NCBI GenBank assembly: GCA_904380375.1
Contig: CAJFID010000010.1
Coordinates: 1 to 64,000, forward strand
Source: Avimonas intestinalis
GTDB taxonomy: Bacteria > Bacillota > Clostridia > Oscillospirales > Acutalibacteraceae
Direction: 5' to 3'
Length of the DNA: 64,000 nucleotides
Position numbers and translations under genes: made by a program. Below are positions 33,132 through 42,550 of the stretch, one piece after another (position 1 is the stretch's first letter; every line of letters starts with the position of its first letter). The notes beneath the pieces were generated by a model. The model had not been told where the DNA came from and ran no database searches. It saw only the letters and a program-made list of their open reading frames with translations.

Positions 33132-34316
33132 ATGCAAAGACGCTTTTTTACTTCGGAATCCGTCACCGAGGGGCATCCCGACAAGGTGTGCGACCAGATA
33201 TCGGACGCGGTGCTTGACGCCATCCTGGCCCAGGACGCCGGCGCGCACGTCGCCTGCGAAACGGTTGCCACCACCGGCCTGGTGATGGTGATGGGGGAGA
33301 TTTCCACCTCCTGCTATGTGGATATCCCCAAGGTGGCCCGCCAGGTGATCCGGGACATCGGCTATAACGACGCCACCCAAGGCTTTGACGGCAACACCTG
33401 CGCGGTGCTCACCGCGATTGACGAGCAGTCCCCGGATATCGCCATGGGCGTCAACGAGGCGCTCGAAGCCCGCGGTTCCCAGGGCGACGATCTTGACCGG
33501 GTCGGCGCGGGGGACCAGGGGATGATGTTCGGCTTTGCCTGCGACGAAACGCCGGAGCTGATGCCGCTGCCGATCTCCCTGGCCCATAAGCTGGCATACC
33601 GGCTGACCGAACTGCGGAAATCCGGGGAACTGCCCTACCTCCGCCCGGATGGGAAAACCCAGGTAACGGTGGAGTACGACGGCCATACCCCGGTGCGGGT
33701 GGACGCGGTGGTGGTTTCCACCCAGCACAGCGAGGAGGCGCCGCTGGCGACCATCCGGAGGGATATGATTGAGCGGGTGATCCGCTCGGTCATTCCCGCC
33801 CATCTGCTTGATGCCAGCACCAAGATTTTTGTCAACCCGACCGGCCGCTTTGTCGTGGGCGGCCCGGCGGGGGACAGCGGCCTGACCGGCCGCAAGCTGA
33901 TTGTCGATACCTACGGCGGGTATGCCCGCCACGGCGGCGGCGCCTTTTCGGGCAAGGACCCGACCAAGGTGGACCGTTCCGCCTCCTACATGGCGCGGTA
34001 TGCCGCCAAAAATGTGGTGGCCGCCGGCCTGGCCAAGCGGTGCGAGCTGCAATTGGCCTATGCGATCGGGGTGGCCCATCCGGTTTCGGTGCTGGTTGAT
34101 ACCAACGGCACCGGCGTGGTGCCGGACGGCCGGCTGGCCGAAGCGGTGTCCGCCGTCTTTGATTTCCGCCCGGCGGCCATCATCCGTCAGCTCGACCTGC
34201 GCCGCCCCATCTACCGCCCGCTGGCCGCCTACGGCCATATCGGGCGGGAGGATCTCGGCGTCAAATGGGAGCAGACCGACAAGGCCGGCGAGCTGCGCGC
34301 CTACCTGGGGCTGTAA
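33132..34316 (+). CDS. metK: S-adenosylmethionine synthetase
   Basis: 394 residues, the family's normal length. Makes SAM from methionine and ATP. Motifs: FFTSESVTEGHPDKVCDQIS at the N-terminus, GAGDQGMMFGFA (the central GAGDQG signature) and the P-loop-like GGGAFSGKDPTKVDRS. AAAGGAG is well placed before ATG 33132; the frame extension to 33078 lies in the leader. Controlled by the SAM-I riboswitch above. Confidence 0.97.
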   Translation: MQRRFFTSESVTEGHPDKVCDQISDAVLDAILAQDAGAHVACETVATTGLVMVMGEISTSCYVDIPKVARQVIRDIGYNDATQGFDGNTCAVLTAIDEQSPDIAMGVNEALEARGSQGDDLDRVGAGDQGMMFGFACDETPELMPLPISLAHKLAYRLTELRKSGELPYLRPDGKTQVTVEYDGHTPVRVDAVVVSTQHSEEAPLATIRRDMIERVIRSVIPAHLLDASTKIFVNPTGRFVVGGPAGDSGLTGRKLIVDTYGGYARHGGGAFSGKDPTKVDRSASYMARYAAKNVVAAGLAKRCELQLAYAIGVAHPVSVLVDTNGTGVVPDGRLAEAVSAVFDFRPAAIIRQLDLRRPIYRPLAAYGHIGREDLGVKWEQTDKAGELRAYLGL

Positions 34317-34405
34317 GGGGCTGCCCGGCGGGATGACCGCGCCCGAGAGAGGGCTCTCGCCGCCCTCCGCAGGCAAGCGGCTTGGGAAGTGTATCTATCA
34401 GGGAA

Positions 34406-34436
34406 GTCCGCACCCGAAAAAGGGTGCGGACTTTTT
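34406..34436 (+). terminator. Terminator of metK
   Basis: Ten-pair stem gtccgcaccc / gggtgcggac (34406-34415 with 34422-34431) followed by five T. Confidence 0.9.
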
Positions 34437-34504
34437 GGATTGCGGCGCCGAACCGGCAGGCATAGTCGTCTTGCGTGCGGCTTCCCATGCCGATTCCTTG
34501 ATTA

Positions 34505-34954
34505 TCATCGTGTTGGCTTAACAAATAGCTGGTCCACGGAGCCAAATACCGTTTGATAATCGCCCAATTTCTTGAAGCCGTATTTTTCGTACAGCCCGAT
34601 TTCTCCGCTCATGAGATATACTTTTTCATACCCAAGCTCCCGCGCATAGAAAATGGCGCTTTGGATCATCCGTTCGGATAAGCGATTGCCGCGGTATGCT
34701 TCCTCAACAAAAACAAATCCGATGAATGGTGTAAACGTATATTCCTTTGGCAGCTCGTCCTTTTCGGTAAGGGTGCAGAATCCTGCCGCTTTTCCGTTTA
34801 CACGCGCGGCAAACACTCTTTCCCATGGGGCAAAGTCATTGCTTTTCATCTTTTGAGCCAGATAGGGGCCCGCTCTCCACGAGCATTTGGCAGCCAAGGC
34901 AATGGTTTCGTTCCAATATTTATGCCCTTGGGTCATGGAATAAATTTCCGCCAT
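34505..34954 (-). CDS. GNAT family N-acetyltransferase
   Basis: 149 residues. The GNAT core is visible: a strand TPFIGFVFVEE followed by the acetyl-CoA loop AYRGNRLSERMIQSA (Q/R-x-x-G-x-G/A type, here RGNRLS) and the C-terminal YEKYGFKKLGDY. Substrate unknown. The gene is clearly richer in A and T than its neighbours, which suggests recent transfer. It converges on metK. Confidence 0.85.
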   Translation of the reverse strand: MAEIYSMTQGHKYWNETIALAAKCSWRAGPYLAQKMKSNDFAPWERVFAARVNGKAAGFCTLTEKDELPKEYTFTPFIGFVFVEEAYRGNRLSERMIQSAIFYARELGYEKVYLMSGEIGLYEKYGFKKLGDYQTVFGSVDQLFVKPTR

Positions 34955-35168
34955 ATATCCTCCCGCAAAAATTCTGGTTTATCGTGTTTTGAGTATAGCA
35001 CATAACCACAATAGAATCCATATTGCTCTCGGCAAGTTATCCGGATTGGCTGAAGGGTGCAGAGAGGGTACTCCCTTACGGGACGTCCTGTTCCAGCGAA
35101 CCCCGTTTTTGACGGGCCGGAAGGCAGGCGCTCCCGCCCCGGATGTCCAAAGCAAAAAGAACAAACGT

Positions 35169-35197
35169 TTGACAAATACGAAACTTTGTTCTATACT
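35169..35197 (+). promoter_or_regulatory. Promoter of the radical-SAM/DUF4130 pair with LexA-like site
   Basis: TTGACA (35169-35174), 17 bases, TATACT (35192-35197). Inside the spacer and touching the -10 box is cgaaactttgttct (35179-35192), which matches 10 of 14 positions of the Gram-positive LexA/DinR box, in the classic operator position. The leader to the ATG is about 160 bases without recognised structure. The rest of 34955-35168 holds nothing recognised. Confidence 0.65.
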
Positions 35198-35356
35198 AGG
35201 GATATCCCCAGAGGGCAGAAGAGGGCAAAGGGCTTTTCCAGAGCCTTGACGGCGTCCTGTCTGTTTTTTCCTTGCCGCCGGGCGGGAAGGGGCGGTATGC
35301 GGCCCGCCGGACGCCGCCCTTTGCCCTCTGGGTTTACCAACACGGGAGGTGGCCCC

Positions 35357-36727
35357 ATGGACCTCATGGACAAGCTCAGCATCCTGGCCGATTCCGCGAA
35401 ATACGACGCCGCCTGCACCTCCAGCGGGACCAGCCGCGCCGGGCAGGACGGGATGGTCGGCAGCGCGAGCGGGTGCGGCATCTGCCACAGCTTTGCGGCC
35501 GACGGGCGGTGTATTTCGCTGCTCAAGGTGCTGATGACCAATTACTGCGTCTACGACTGCCAATACTGCGTCAACCGCTGCAGCAACGACATCCCCCGCG
35601 CCGCTTTCACGCCGGACGAGCTGGCCAGCCTGACGATTGAATTTTATAAGCGGAACTATATTGAAGGGCTGTTCCTGAGCTCCGGCGTAATGCAGAGCCC
35701 GGATGCGTCTATGGAGCGGATGTGCCGGGTGCTGGAACTGCTGCGGGGGAAATACCGTTTTAACGGGTATATTCACGCCAAGGCGATCCCCGGCTGTTCC
35801 CCCGAGCTGGTGACCAAGCTGGGGCTCCTCTGCGACCGGATGAGCGTGAATATCGAGCTGCCCAGTGAGCGGAGCCTGAAGGTCCTGGCGCCCAACAAGA
35901 CCAAGGAGAACATCCTGCGGCCGATGGGAGCCATCCGGGACAGCCTGCGGCAGAACAAGGAAGAGCTGGCGGTGTTCCGCAGCGCGCCGTCCTTTGCACC
36001 GGCCGGGCAGGCAACCCAGATGATCATCGGGGCCACGCCGGACACCGACTGGCAGATCCTGCGCCTAAGCCAGGGGCTGTATAAGCAGTACCGGCTCAAG
36101 CGGGTGTTTTACTCCGCCTATATCCCGGTGGGCACCAACGCGCTCCTCCCGCGGGACCAGCCGCCCCCTCTGCTGCGGGAGCACCGGCTGTATCAGGCGG
36201 ATTGGCTGATCCGCCTGTACGGCTTCCGGGCGGAGGAGATTGTCAGCCCGGAGCAGCCGTCTCTTGACCCGCTACTTGACCCGAAATGCGGGTGGGCGCT
36301 GCGGCATCTGGAATCCTTCCCGGTGGAGGTCAACCGGGCGGACCGGGAGCTGCTGCTCCGGGTGCCGGGGATCGGGCTGAAATCCGCCGAGCGGATCCTG
36401 ACCGCCCGCCGGGCGGGGCGGCTGAGCTTTGACGATTTGAAAAAGATCGGGGTCGTCCTCAAGCGGGCGGCGTATTTTATCACCTGCCGTGGGCGGATGT
36501 TCCCCGGCGTGCAGTTCAGCCCCTCCTTTATCTATCAAAACCTGACGGCGGATACCCGCCGCAACCCGCGCGACCTCCCCTTTACGGCGGCGGAGCAGCT
36601 TTCCCTCTTCCCGCCGCCGTCGATCCCCGCGCTGGCAGGCGCGGGCAAGGGCCCGGGCGCTTCCGAGCCGGGCGCCGCCGTAAGCGGGGGAAAGGAGGCG
36701 CTCCCGTGGGCGATTCCAGCTATGTGA
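35357..36727 (+). CDS. Putative DNA modification/repair radical SAM protein
   Basis: 456 residues. Radical SAM cysteines in NYCVYDCQYCVNRCS (C-x3-C-x2-C), preceded by a Cys-containing stretch GCGICHSF. A helix-hairpin-helix motif (LLLRVPGIGLKSAERILTA) near residues 335-355 points to DNA binding. It matches the family known as rSAM-linked-to-UDG (TIGR03916). ATG 35357 has GGGAGGT six bases before it; the longer frame from 35057 crosses the promoter. It overlaps the partner gene by 22 bases, so the two are translated together. Presumed role: a DNA lesion or base-modification reaction. Confidence 0.88.
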   Translation: MDLMDKLSILADSAKYDAACTSSGTSRAGQDGMVGSASGCGICHSFAADGRCISLLKVLMTNYCVYDCQYCVNRCSNDIPRAAFTPDELASLTIEFYKRNYIEGLFLSSGVMQSPDASMERMCRVLELLRGKYRFNGYIHAKAIPGCSPELVTKLGLLCDRMSVNIELPSERSLKVLAPNKTKENILRPMGAIRDSLRQNKEELAVFRSAPSFAPAGQATQMIIGATPDTDWQILRLSQGLYKQYRLKRVFYSAYIPVGTNALLPRDQPPPLLREHRLYQADWLIRLYGFRAEEIVSPEQPSLDPLLDPKCGWALRHLESFPVEVNRADRELLLRVPGIGLKSAERILTARRAGRLSFDDLKKIGVVLKRAAYFITCRGRMFPGVQFSPSFIYQNLTADTRRNPRDLPFTAAEQLSLFPPPSIPALAGAGKGPGASEPGAAVSGGKEALPWAIPAM

Positions 36728-37650
36728 TCTCCGCCGTCCAAGGGGCGGGGGACGGCGGGGAGGTGCTGTTTCAGTACGACGACACCTTTGACGGGCTTTT
36801 GACCGCGATTTTTGAGTCCTATACCCATAAGCCGCCGCCGGCGGCGATTGTCGGCGGGCAGTACCAGACGCAGCTCGGCGCTTGGGTGGAGCCGATCCCC
36901 ACGGACGCGGCCAAGGCGGAGCGGGTGATCGCGGGGATCACCCGCCGGCTGGGCGCGGAGGCGTACGGCCAGATCTGGTCGGCGTTTCTTAGCTGCGAGG
37001 CAGACAAAGGGGATATTATTTACCGGTACGTCCGCCTGGGGATGCGCGTCGGGCCGTCCGTCCGCTATCGGATCACCGACCCCCGGGTAATGGCCCTTGA
37101 TAAGCTGTCCGGCCTGGCCCCCAAGGAGGCGCGCTACCTGCTGCAGTTTATCCGCTTTGCCCGGATGGAAAACGGGGTGTACTACGCCCAGATCACGCCG
37201 GACAACGACATCCTGGCCCTGCTGATGCCCGATTTTGCCGACCGCTACCGCACCATGCCCTTTATAATCCACGATGTCAACCGGCAGATGGCAGGGATAT
37301 ACGACACCAAGGAATGGTATCTGGCCCCGACCGACGAGGTCCACCTGCCCGGCTATGCGCAGGATGAACGGGCCTTCCAGCAGCTGTGGAAGCGGTTTTA
37401 CGATGCCGTGGCGATCAAGGAGCGGATCAACCCCCGCCTTCGCCGCCAGCATATGCCCAAGCGGTTTTGGAAGAATATGGTGGAGATGGCGACGCTTGAT
37501 ACCGCCCCGTCGCCCCGGCTCCCCTCCGATATCAGCCGCGCGGCGGTGGAAGCCGGGGTGGTGACACCGCCTCCCGTGCTGCCGGAAGGGGTGCCGCCAG
37601 CCGGCTTGGCTGCAAGCGGCGGTCCCGTTTTGCCGGACCGGCGGGAGTGA
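36706..37650 (+). CDS. DUF4130/TIGR03915 putative DNA repair protein
   Basis: 314 residues, GTG start with AAAGGAGG at the right distance. Family pattern: FQYDDTFDGLLTAIFESY, then LQFIRFARMENGVYYAQI, HDVNRQMAGIYDTKEWYL, and a C-terminal FYDAVAIKERINPRLRRQ. This domain is often fused to uracil-DNA glycosylase in other bacteria; here the glycosylase is absent and a Pro-rich tail of about 40 residues ends the protein. It acts with the radical SAM protein above; exact reaction unknown. Confidence 0.88.
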   Translation: MGDSSYVISAVQGAGDGGEVLFQYDDTFDGLLTAIFESYTHKPPPAAIVGGQYQTQLGAWVEPIPTDAAKAERVIAGITRRLGAEAYGQIWSAFLSCEADKGDIIYRYVRLGMRVGPSVRYRITDPRVMALDKLSGLAPKEARYLLQFIRFARMENGVYYAQITPDNDILALLMPDFADRYRTMPFIIHDVNRQMAGIYDTKEWYLAPTDEVHLPGYAQDERAFQQLWKRFYDAVAIKERINPRLRRQHMPKRFWKNMVEMATLDTAPSPRLPSDISRAAVEAGVVTPPPVLPEGVPPAGLAASGGPVLPDRRE

Positions 37651-37704
37651 CCGGCGGCTGGAGTATTCGCCGCCGGTGGCCCCGAGGGTCACAAAACGAG
37701 TCAG

Positions 37705-37747
37705 ACACGGAAAGGCCGCCGGTTAAAAACCGGCGGCCTTTCCGTGT
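37705..37747. terminator. Terminator between convergent DUF4130 and htrA genes
   Basis: Perfect 20-pair stem (37705-37724 with 37728-37747) and three-base loop. Either strand can form it. Confidence 0.85.
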
Positions 37748-37780
37748 TATTCAAAGGAGAGTACCAGAGAATAAGTGCCC

Positions 37781-39319
37781 TTAGTTCTGCGTCGCTTCCG
37801 CGAGGGTGCACTGGATGGTGAACTCACGGTTGGAGTGGGTACGGCTGTCGTACCGCAGCAGGGTCAGTTCCACCGTGTCGCCTACGCTGTAGTTTGAAAG
37901 CTCGGTCTGAAGCGCTTCATAGTCGGCGATTTGCGTGCCGTTGATGGCGGTAATGATGTCGCCGACCTGAGCCTCCGTCCCCGCCAGGCAGGAGTCGGAG
38001 TTGATTGCTTCAATCCGGAAGCCGGTGCCGTAGAGGGAGCGGCCGGTGATCCCCAGCATGACCCGGCCCTTGACATAGCCGTATTTGACCAGATCATTGA
38101 GGATATCCTGCGCTTCGCTGATCGGGATCGAGAAGCCGAGCCCCTCATAGCCTTTGGCGGTGATTTTCGCGGAATTGATGGCCACAACCTGCCCCAGCGA
38201 GTTCATCAGCGGGCCGCCGGAGTTGCCGGGGTTGATGGCGGCGTCGACCTGCAGGCACTTGATTGCATAGCCGGTGTCCTCATATACGTCGCGGGCCAGG
38301 CCGGATACGATGCCCTGGGTGACGGTCCAGTTCAGGCCGCCGGCGTTGCCGATGGCGACCACCTTGTCACCGAGCTGCAGCTGGGAGGAATCCCCAAATT
38401 CCGCAGCCTGTAGGTCGGTGGCGTCCACCTTGATCACGGCGAGGTCGGTGTATTGGTCGTACCCGATGATCTCGGCATTTTCGTAGATGGTGCCGTCGTA
38501 AAGCTCCACGTCAATCCGGTCGTAAACCTGACCGGCATCTTCGTTGTACACTACATGTCCATTGGTGATGATGTAGCCGTCGCTGGTCCAAATGATACCG
38601 CTGGCGGTGCCGGACTGCACGAGTTGGTTCCCGTAATACGCGCTGGCCGTGTACATGTTGATGACCACGGTCGAGTCGAGGTTTTTCTGCACGATTTCCC
38701 GGGTGCTCAGCCCTTCGGTTTCATCGGGGTCGGTGATATCAAGCGTAGGGGCGTCCTGGTTCACGTCCCGGGTGGAGTTGGTCACGGAGCTGCTGGACGA
38801 ATTATCGCTGACCGGCAGCTGGCTGTCGCCCAGAGCCACGGCAAGCAGGACGGAGAGGGTGACGATCAGGGCCGCGCAGGCAACGCTGAGGGTAGCGATG
38901 GCGATCGCCGCGCCCTTTTTCCTCTTCGGCTTCTTAGGCGGCTGGCCCGGGGCCGGCGCACCGGAGGAGGGGTACGAAGGCTGCTGCCAGCCGTAGGAAT
39001 AATTCCCCTGCGGCGTATAGCCGCCCGACGGGGTTACTGTGCTGCCGCCCGCCCGGGCGCTGTCGGTCTCGTTGGACGGCACCGGGCTGGGGGCATGGAC
39101 GCCGTAGCGGTAGGTTACGTTGTTCGGCGTCGGCGTCCCGTCAGCGGCCGGCGTGCTGTCCGAGCTGTCGGAGGCGCTGTTCCAGGAGGAGGGCGGGACT
39201 ACGGACGAGGAGGGAGAGGACCAGCCCGAGGAGGCCGGTTCTTCCGGCGAAGAGGCGTTGCCGTTTTCCGGAGTCGGATCCGGGGCTTTGTTTTCGTTTT
39301 TATCAAACCAATCGGTCAT
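37781..39319 (-). CDS. HtrA/DegP-like membrane-anchored serine protease
   Basis: 512 residues. A cytoplasmic Ser/Pro/Asn-rich region of about 130 residues, a membrane segment (136-163), an acidic linker and an extracellular trypsin-like domain with H255 (YIITNGHVV), D292 (YTDLAVIKV) and S367 (AINPGNSGGPL), then one PDZ domain (about 418-490, IEAINSDSCLAGTEAQVGD). Degrades or refolds misfolded exported proteins. It lies 123 bases after the histidine kinase gene on the same strand, so it is probably an effector gene of that two-component system, as in CssRS/HtrA systems. Confidence 0.93.
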   Translation of the reverse strand: MTDWFDKNENKAPDPTPENGNASSPEEPASSGWSSPSSSVVPPSSWNSASDSSDSTPAADGTPTPNNVTYRYGVHAPSPVPSNETDSARAGGSTVTPSGGYTPQGNYSYGWQQPSYPSSGAPAPGQPPKKPKRKKGAAIAIATLSVACAALIVTLSVLLAVALGDSQLPVSDNSSSSSVTNSTRDVNQDAPTLDITDPDETEGLSTREIVQKNLDSTVVINMYTASAYYGNQLVQSGTASGIIWTSDGYIITNGHVVYNEDAGQVYDRIDVELYDGTIYENAEIIGYDQYTDLAVIKVDATDLQAAEFGDSSQLQLGDKVVAIGNAGGLNWTVTQGIVSGLARDVYEDTGYAIKCLQVDAAINPGNSGGPLMNSLGQVVAINSAKITAKGYEGLGFSIPISEAQDILNDLVKYGYVKGRVMLGITGRSLYGTGFRIEAINSDSCLAGTEAQVGDIITAINGTQIADYEALQTELSNYSVGDTVELTLLRYDSRTHSNREFTIQCTLAEATQN

Positions 39320-39442
39320 ATAGAATCCATCCTTTCGGCTGATATAGTGTTTTCTTTTGGATTTATCTTTATTCTAACCGCGGTTTGTGTACATCTGTTG
39401 AAGAAAAAAACCGAAAATCCTGAACAATTTTTTATCCGATTG

Positions 39443-40909
39443 TTAAAGCGTCCCGCGTTTGCGGGGCTCCGCGTCGGGCAGCCAGAATTCGAACTCGGTA
39501 TAGCCGCCCTCCGCCGAACGGACCACGATCTCCCCGTGATGGAGGTTGATGATGGTTTTGACGATATACAGCCCCAGCCCCATTCCGTTTTTATCAAGTG
39601 AGCGGGAACGGTCGCTTTTATAGAAACGCTCAAAAATATGCGGCATTTCCTGGGCAGGGATCCCGCCGCCGGTGTTGCGGATGGCGCAGTAGACCCGGCC
39701 CTCCCGCTTCTCAATATGCAGCGAGAGAGTCCCTCCCACGTCGATGAACTTCACTGCGTTGTCCACCAGGTTGTAAATCACCTGGCCGAGCAGGTCGTAA
39801 TCCGCACTGACCTCCACCCGCGGGCAGTCCTCCAGCCCCTGCACGGTGATCTCCTTTTCCTCAATCCGTTTTTCAAACGAGAGCAGGACCGTGCAGGCCT
39901 GTTCGGTCAGGTCATAGCGGACCGGCTTCAGGTGCAGCTCCCCGTTGTCAATGCGGGAGAGGTCAAGCATCGATTTAACTAGGCGGGAAAGGCGCTTGAC
40001 TTCGTCCGAGACGATTTTCAGGTAATGCTCCCTCTTTTCCTCGGGGATGGTGCCGTCCAGGATCCCGTCAATGAAGCCGGCGATGGTGGTCATCGGGGTT
40101 TTCAGCTCATGGGAGACATTGGCCACAAAGCTGCGGCGCATCCCTTCGACCGAGGAGAGGGAAACCGCCATATTGTTTAAGGAAGCAGCCAGCTCCGCCA
40201 CCTCGTCCTTGCCGCGGACGGGGATGCGGTAGCTGAAATCCCCCATGCCGAAGCTGCGGGTAGCCGCCGCCATCTGCCGCAGGGGGCGCACCATCCGGTA
40301 GGTCATGATATACAGGGCGATGAAGGTCAGGGTCAGCACGCCCAGCGCGGAGAGGAAAAATACCTGCAAGTTGTTCATCAGGTATTCGCTCAGCCCGGCG
40401 GCGGAGGTGGAGAGGAAGACATAACCGAGCCTTACCTGCACGTCTTCCAGGATGATCGGCGCCCCGGCGGTGTACTGGCGGCTAGCGTAAAACCCGCCCA
40501 GCTGCCCGACCTCAAAAAAGCGGGAGCCGTCCATTTTGTTCAGGACAGCCGTGGACAGGACGGCCGATTCCCCGGCCAAAACGGGGTCGGAGCAGAGGAC
40601 CACTTCCCCGTCGTTGTCGACTACCAGCACGGTGGCGTCAATAGCGTCCGCCATCATGCTCAGGTAGGGGGAAAGGCGGGTGCCCAGGATATTGTACTGG
40701 TTGGCGTTGCTCTCGTCCTGCACCGTGTGCTGTGCGGTCATTTCCGCCAAGGTCAGGGTGTTTTCCTCAAGAAGGTTCCGCTTTTCCTCCACCCAGTATT
40801 GGGTGGAAAACAGCATCTGCATAAGCCCCATGGCGGCAAAGCTGATGACGATGATCAGCGACATGACCGTAAAATATTTAGTAAAAATGCTTTTGAACAA
40901 CCCTGTCAC
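39443..40909 (-). CDS. Sensor histidine kinase
   Basis: About 488 residues. Two membrane segments flanking an extracellular sensor region of roughly 140 residues, a HAMP linker (RMVRPLRQMAAATRSFGMGD), a HisKA helix with the phosphorylated His in NVSHELKTPMTTI, and the HATPase domain with NLVDNAVKF (N box) and GMGLGLYIV (G2 box). No PAS domain. The start is uncertain: GTG 40909 or TTG 40900 follow AAAGGA; an ATG exists at 40948 without a site. Encoded just after its response regulator. Confidence 0.92.
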   Translation of the reverse strand: MTGLFKSIFTKYFTVMSLIIVISFAAMGLMQMLFSTQYWVEEKRNLLEENTLTLAEMTAQHTVQDESNANQYNILGTRLSPYLSMMADAIDATVLVVDNDGEVVLCSDPVLAGESAVLSTAVLNKMDGSRFFEVGQLGGFYASRQYTAGAPIILEDVQVRLGYVFLSTSAAGLSEYLMNNLQVFFLSALGVLTLTFIALYIMTYRMVRPLRQMAAATRSFGMGDFSYRIPVRGKDEVAELAASLNNMAVSLSSVEGMRRSFVANVSHELKTPMTTIAGFIDGILDGTIPEEKREHYLKIVSDEVKRLSRLVKSMLDLSRIDNGELHLKPVRYDLTEQACTVLLSFEKRIEEKEITVQGLEDCPRVEVSADYDLLGQVIYNLVDNAVKFIDVGGTLSLHIEKREGRVYCAIRNTGGGIPAQEMPHIFERFYKSDRSRSLDKNGMGLGLYIVKTIINLHHGEIVVRSAEGGYTEFEFWLPDAEPRKRGTL

Positions 40910-40984
40910 ATCCTTTGGCCCGGGGCAGTGCGGCAAAAGGGCCCGCATATCGGGCGGGCCTGCCGGCTGCGTGCAAGACAGCGC

Positions 40985-41692
40985 TTATTTCTCGGGCGGC
41001 GTCTGGTCGCGGACCTCGAATTTGTAGCCTACACCCCAGACGGTTTTCAGCGTCCACTGGTCGGACACGCCGTCCAGCTTCTCGCGCAGCCGCTTGATAT
41101 GGACGTCGACCGTGCGGCTGTCCCCGTAATACTCAAAGCCCCACACTTCGTCCAGGAGCTGGTCGCGGGTGTACACCCGGTTCGGGTTGCTGGCGAGGTG
41201 GTAAATCAGCTCCATCTCCTTGGGCGGGGTGTCGATCTGCTTGCCGCGCACCCGCAGCTCGTAATTCTCCATGTTGATGTACAGCCCGTCATAGCTGACC
41301 TCTTTGGTCTTTTTCTGGTCCTGGGCGCCGCTGCGCCGCAGCACTGCCTTGACCCGCGCGACGACCTCCTTGGCCTCAAAGGGCTTGACCACATAGTCGT
41401 CCGCGCCGAGCTCCAGCCCCAGCACCTTGTCAAAGACTTCGCCCTTGGCGGTCAGCATGATGATGGGGCAGGAGGACTTTTTCCGGATTTCCCGGCAAAC
41501 CTGCCACCCGTCCAGCTGGGGCATCATGATATCAAGCAGCATCAGGTCGGGCTTCTCACGGTCAAACATTTCAAGGGCCTGGGCGCCGTTGCCGGCGATA
41601 CAGACCTCGTATCCCTCTTTTTCCAGATAAAGCCGCAACAGCTCACAGATGTTGCTGTCGTCGTCTACGACCATAATTTTTCCGTTTGCCAT
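40985..41692 (-). CDS. OmpR/PhoB-type response regulator
   Basis: 235 residues. Receiver domain with the acidic pocket VVDDDS, phospho-acceptor D54 (LMLLDIMMPQLDG), conserved Thr in MLTAKG and Lys in DDYVVKPFEAKE; then a winged-helix DNA-binding domain (from about 140) with REKLDG and WGVGYKFE. Partner of the histidine kinase that follows 75 bases later; probable target is the htrA gene downstream. Confidence 0.94.
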   Translation of the reverse strand: MANGKIMVVDDDSNICELLRLYLEKEGYEVCIAGNGAQALEMFDREKPDLMLLDIMMPQLDGWQVCREIRKKSSCPIIMLTAKGEVFDKVLGLELGADDYVVKPFEAKEVVARVKAVLRRSGAQDQKKTKEVSYDGLYINMENYELRVRGKQIDTPPKEMELIYHLASNPNRVYTRDQLLDEVWGFEYYGDSRTVDVHIKRLREKLDGVSDQWTLKTVWGVGYKFEVRDQTPPEK

Positions 41693-41905
41693 GCCGCATA
41701 ACCTCCTTGGCTTTTCGTGGCGCGTCTTTTACGCCTCTTTCCTTTATTTTAGCAGACTTTTCGGCGGGTGTATGAACAGTCTTTGAAGTTTCAACAATTC
41801 CGCCCCGATCCGTGGAAAAGAATCCCGCCCTGCCGCATATTCGGTCCCGCAAAAGCCCATACTAGGACCGAAAACCGCGGAGGATCCTCCGCTGAGGAGA
41901 AAGGA

Positions 41906-42457
41906 ATGGTCGAACGCATGGAATTCAAGGGGAGCCGCACCGAAGCCAACCTGATGGCCGCCTTTGCCGGCGAGAGCCAGGCGCGCAACAAATACACCTT
42001 TTACGCCGCCCAGGCCCGCAAGGACGGGTATATCCAGATCGCCAACATCTTCAACGAGACCGCCAACAACGAAAAGGAGCACGCCGAGCTCTGGTTCAAG
42101 CGGCTCAAGGGCGGCACGATTCCCAGCACGCCCGAAAACCTTGCCGACGCCGCCGCGGGCGAGCATTACGAATGGGTCGAGATGTATAAAGGGTTCGCCG
42201 AGGTGGCCAAGGAGGAGGGCTTCCAGGACATTGCCGCGGTGTTTGAGCTGGTGGCCTCGGTGGAAAAGGAGCACGAGGAGCGCTACCGCAAGCTGCTGGA
42301 CAATATTGAAAGCGGCAAGGTGTTCAAGCGGGAGCAGGGAACCCTCTGGGTCTGCCTCAACTGCGGCTATGTATACTGCGGGGAGGTGCCCCCGCAGGAG
42401 TGCCCGGCCTGCCGCCATCCGCAGGCGTATTTCCAGATGAAGCCGGACAATTATTAA
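41906..42457 (+). CDS. rbr: Rubrerythrin
   Basis: 183 residues. Peroxide-reducing di-iron protein of anaerobes. The four-helix part has the iron ligands in FAGESQARNKYTFYA and ETANNEKEHAELWF, and FELVASVEKEHEERY; the C-terminal rubredoxin-like domain has the two CxxC pairs WVCLNCGYVY and CPACRHP. ATG 41906 is preceded by GAGGAG at about seven bases; the earlier in-frame ATG at 41768 has none. It is divergent from the response regulator gene. Confidence 0.96.
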   Translation: MVERMEFKGSRTEANLMAAFAGESQARNKYTFYAAQARKDGYIQIANIFNETANNEKEHAELWFKRLKGGTIPSTPENLADAAAGEHYEWVEMYKGFAEVAKEEGFQDIAAVFELVASVEKEHEERYRKLLDNIESGKVFKREQGTLWVCLNCGYVYCGEVPPQECPACRHPQAYFQMKPDNY

Positions 42458-42550
42458 ACGGCAGCGGGCCGGAAGGCGCGAAAACGGACACACAGCAGAA
42501 AAGCCGGGCGGGCCTTTCCTCCCGCCCGGAGCGAAAGGAAGGAGCAGCCG

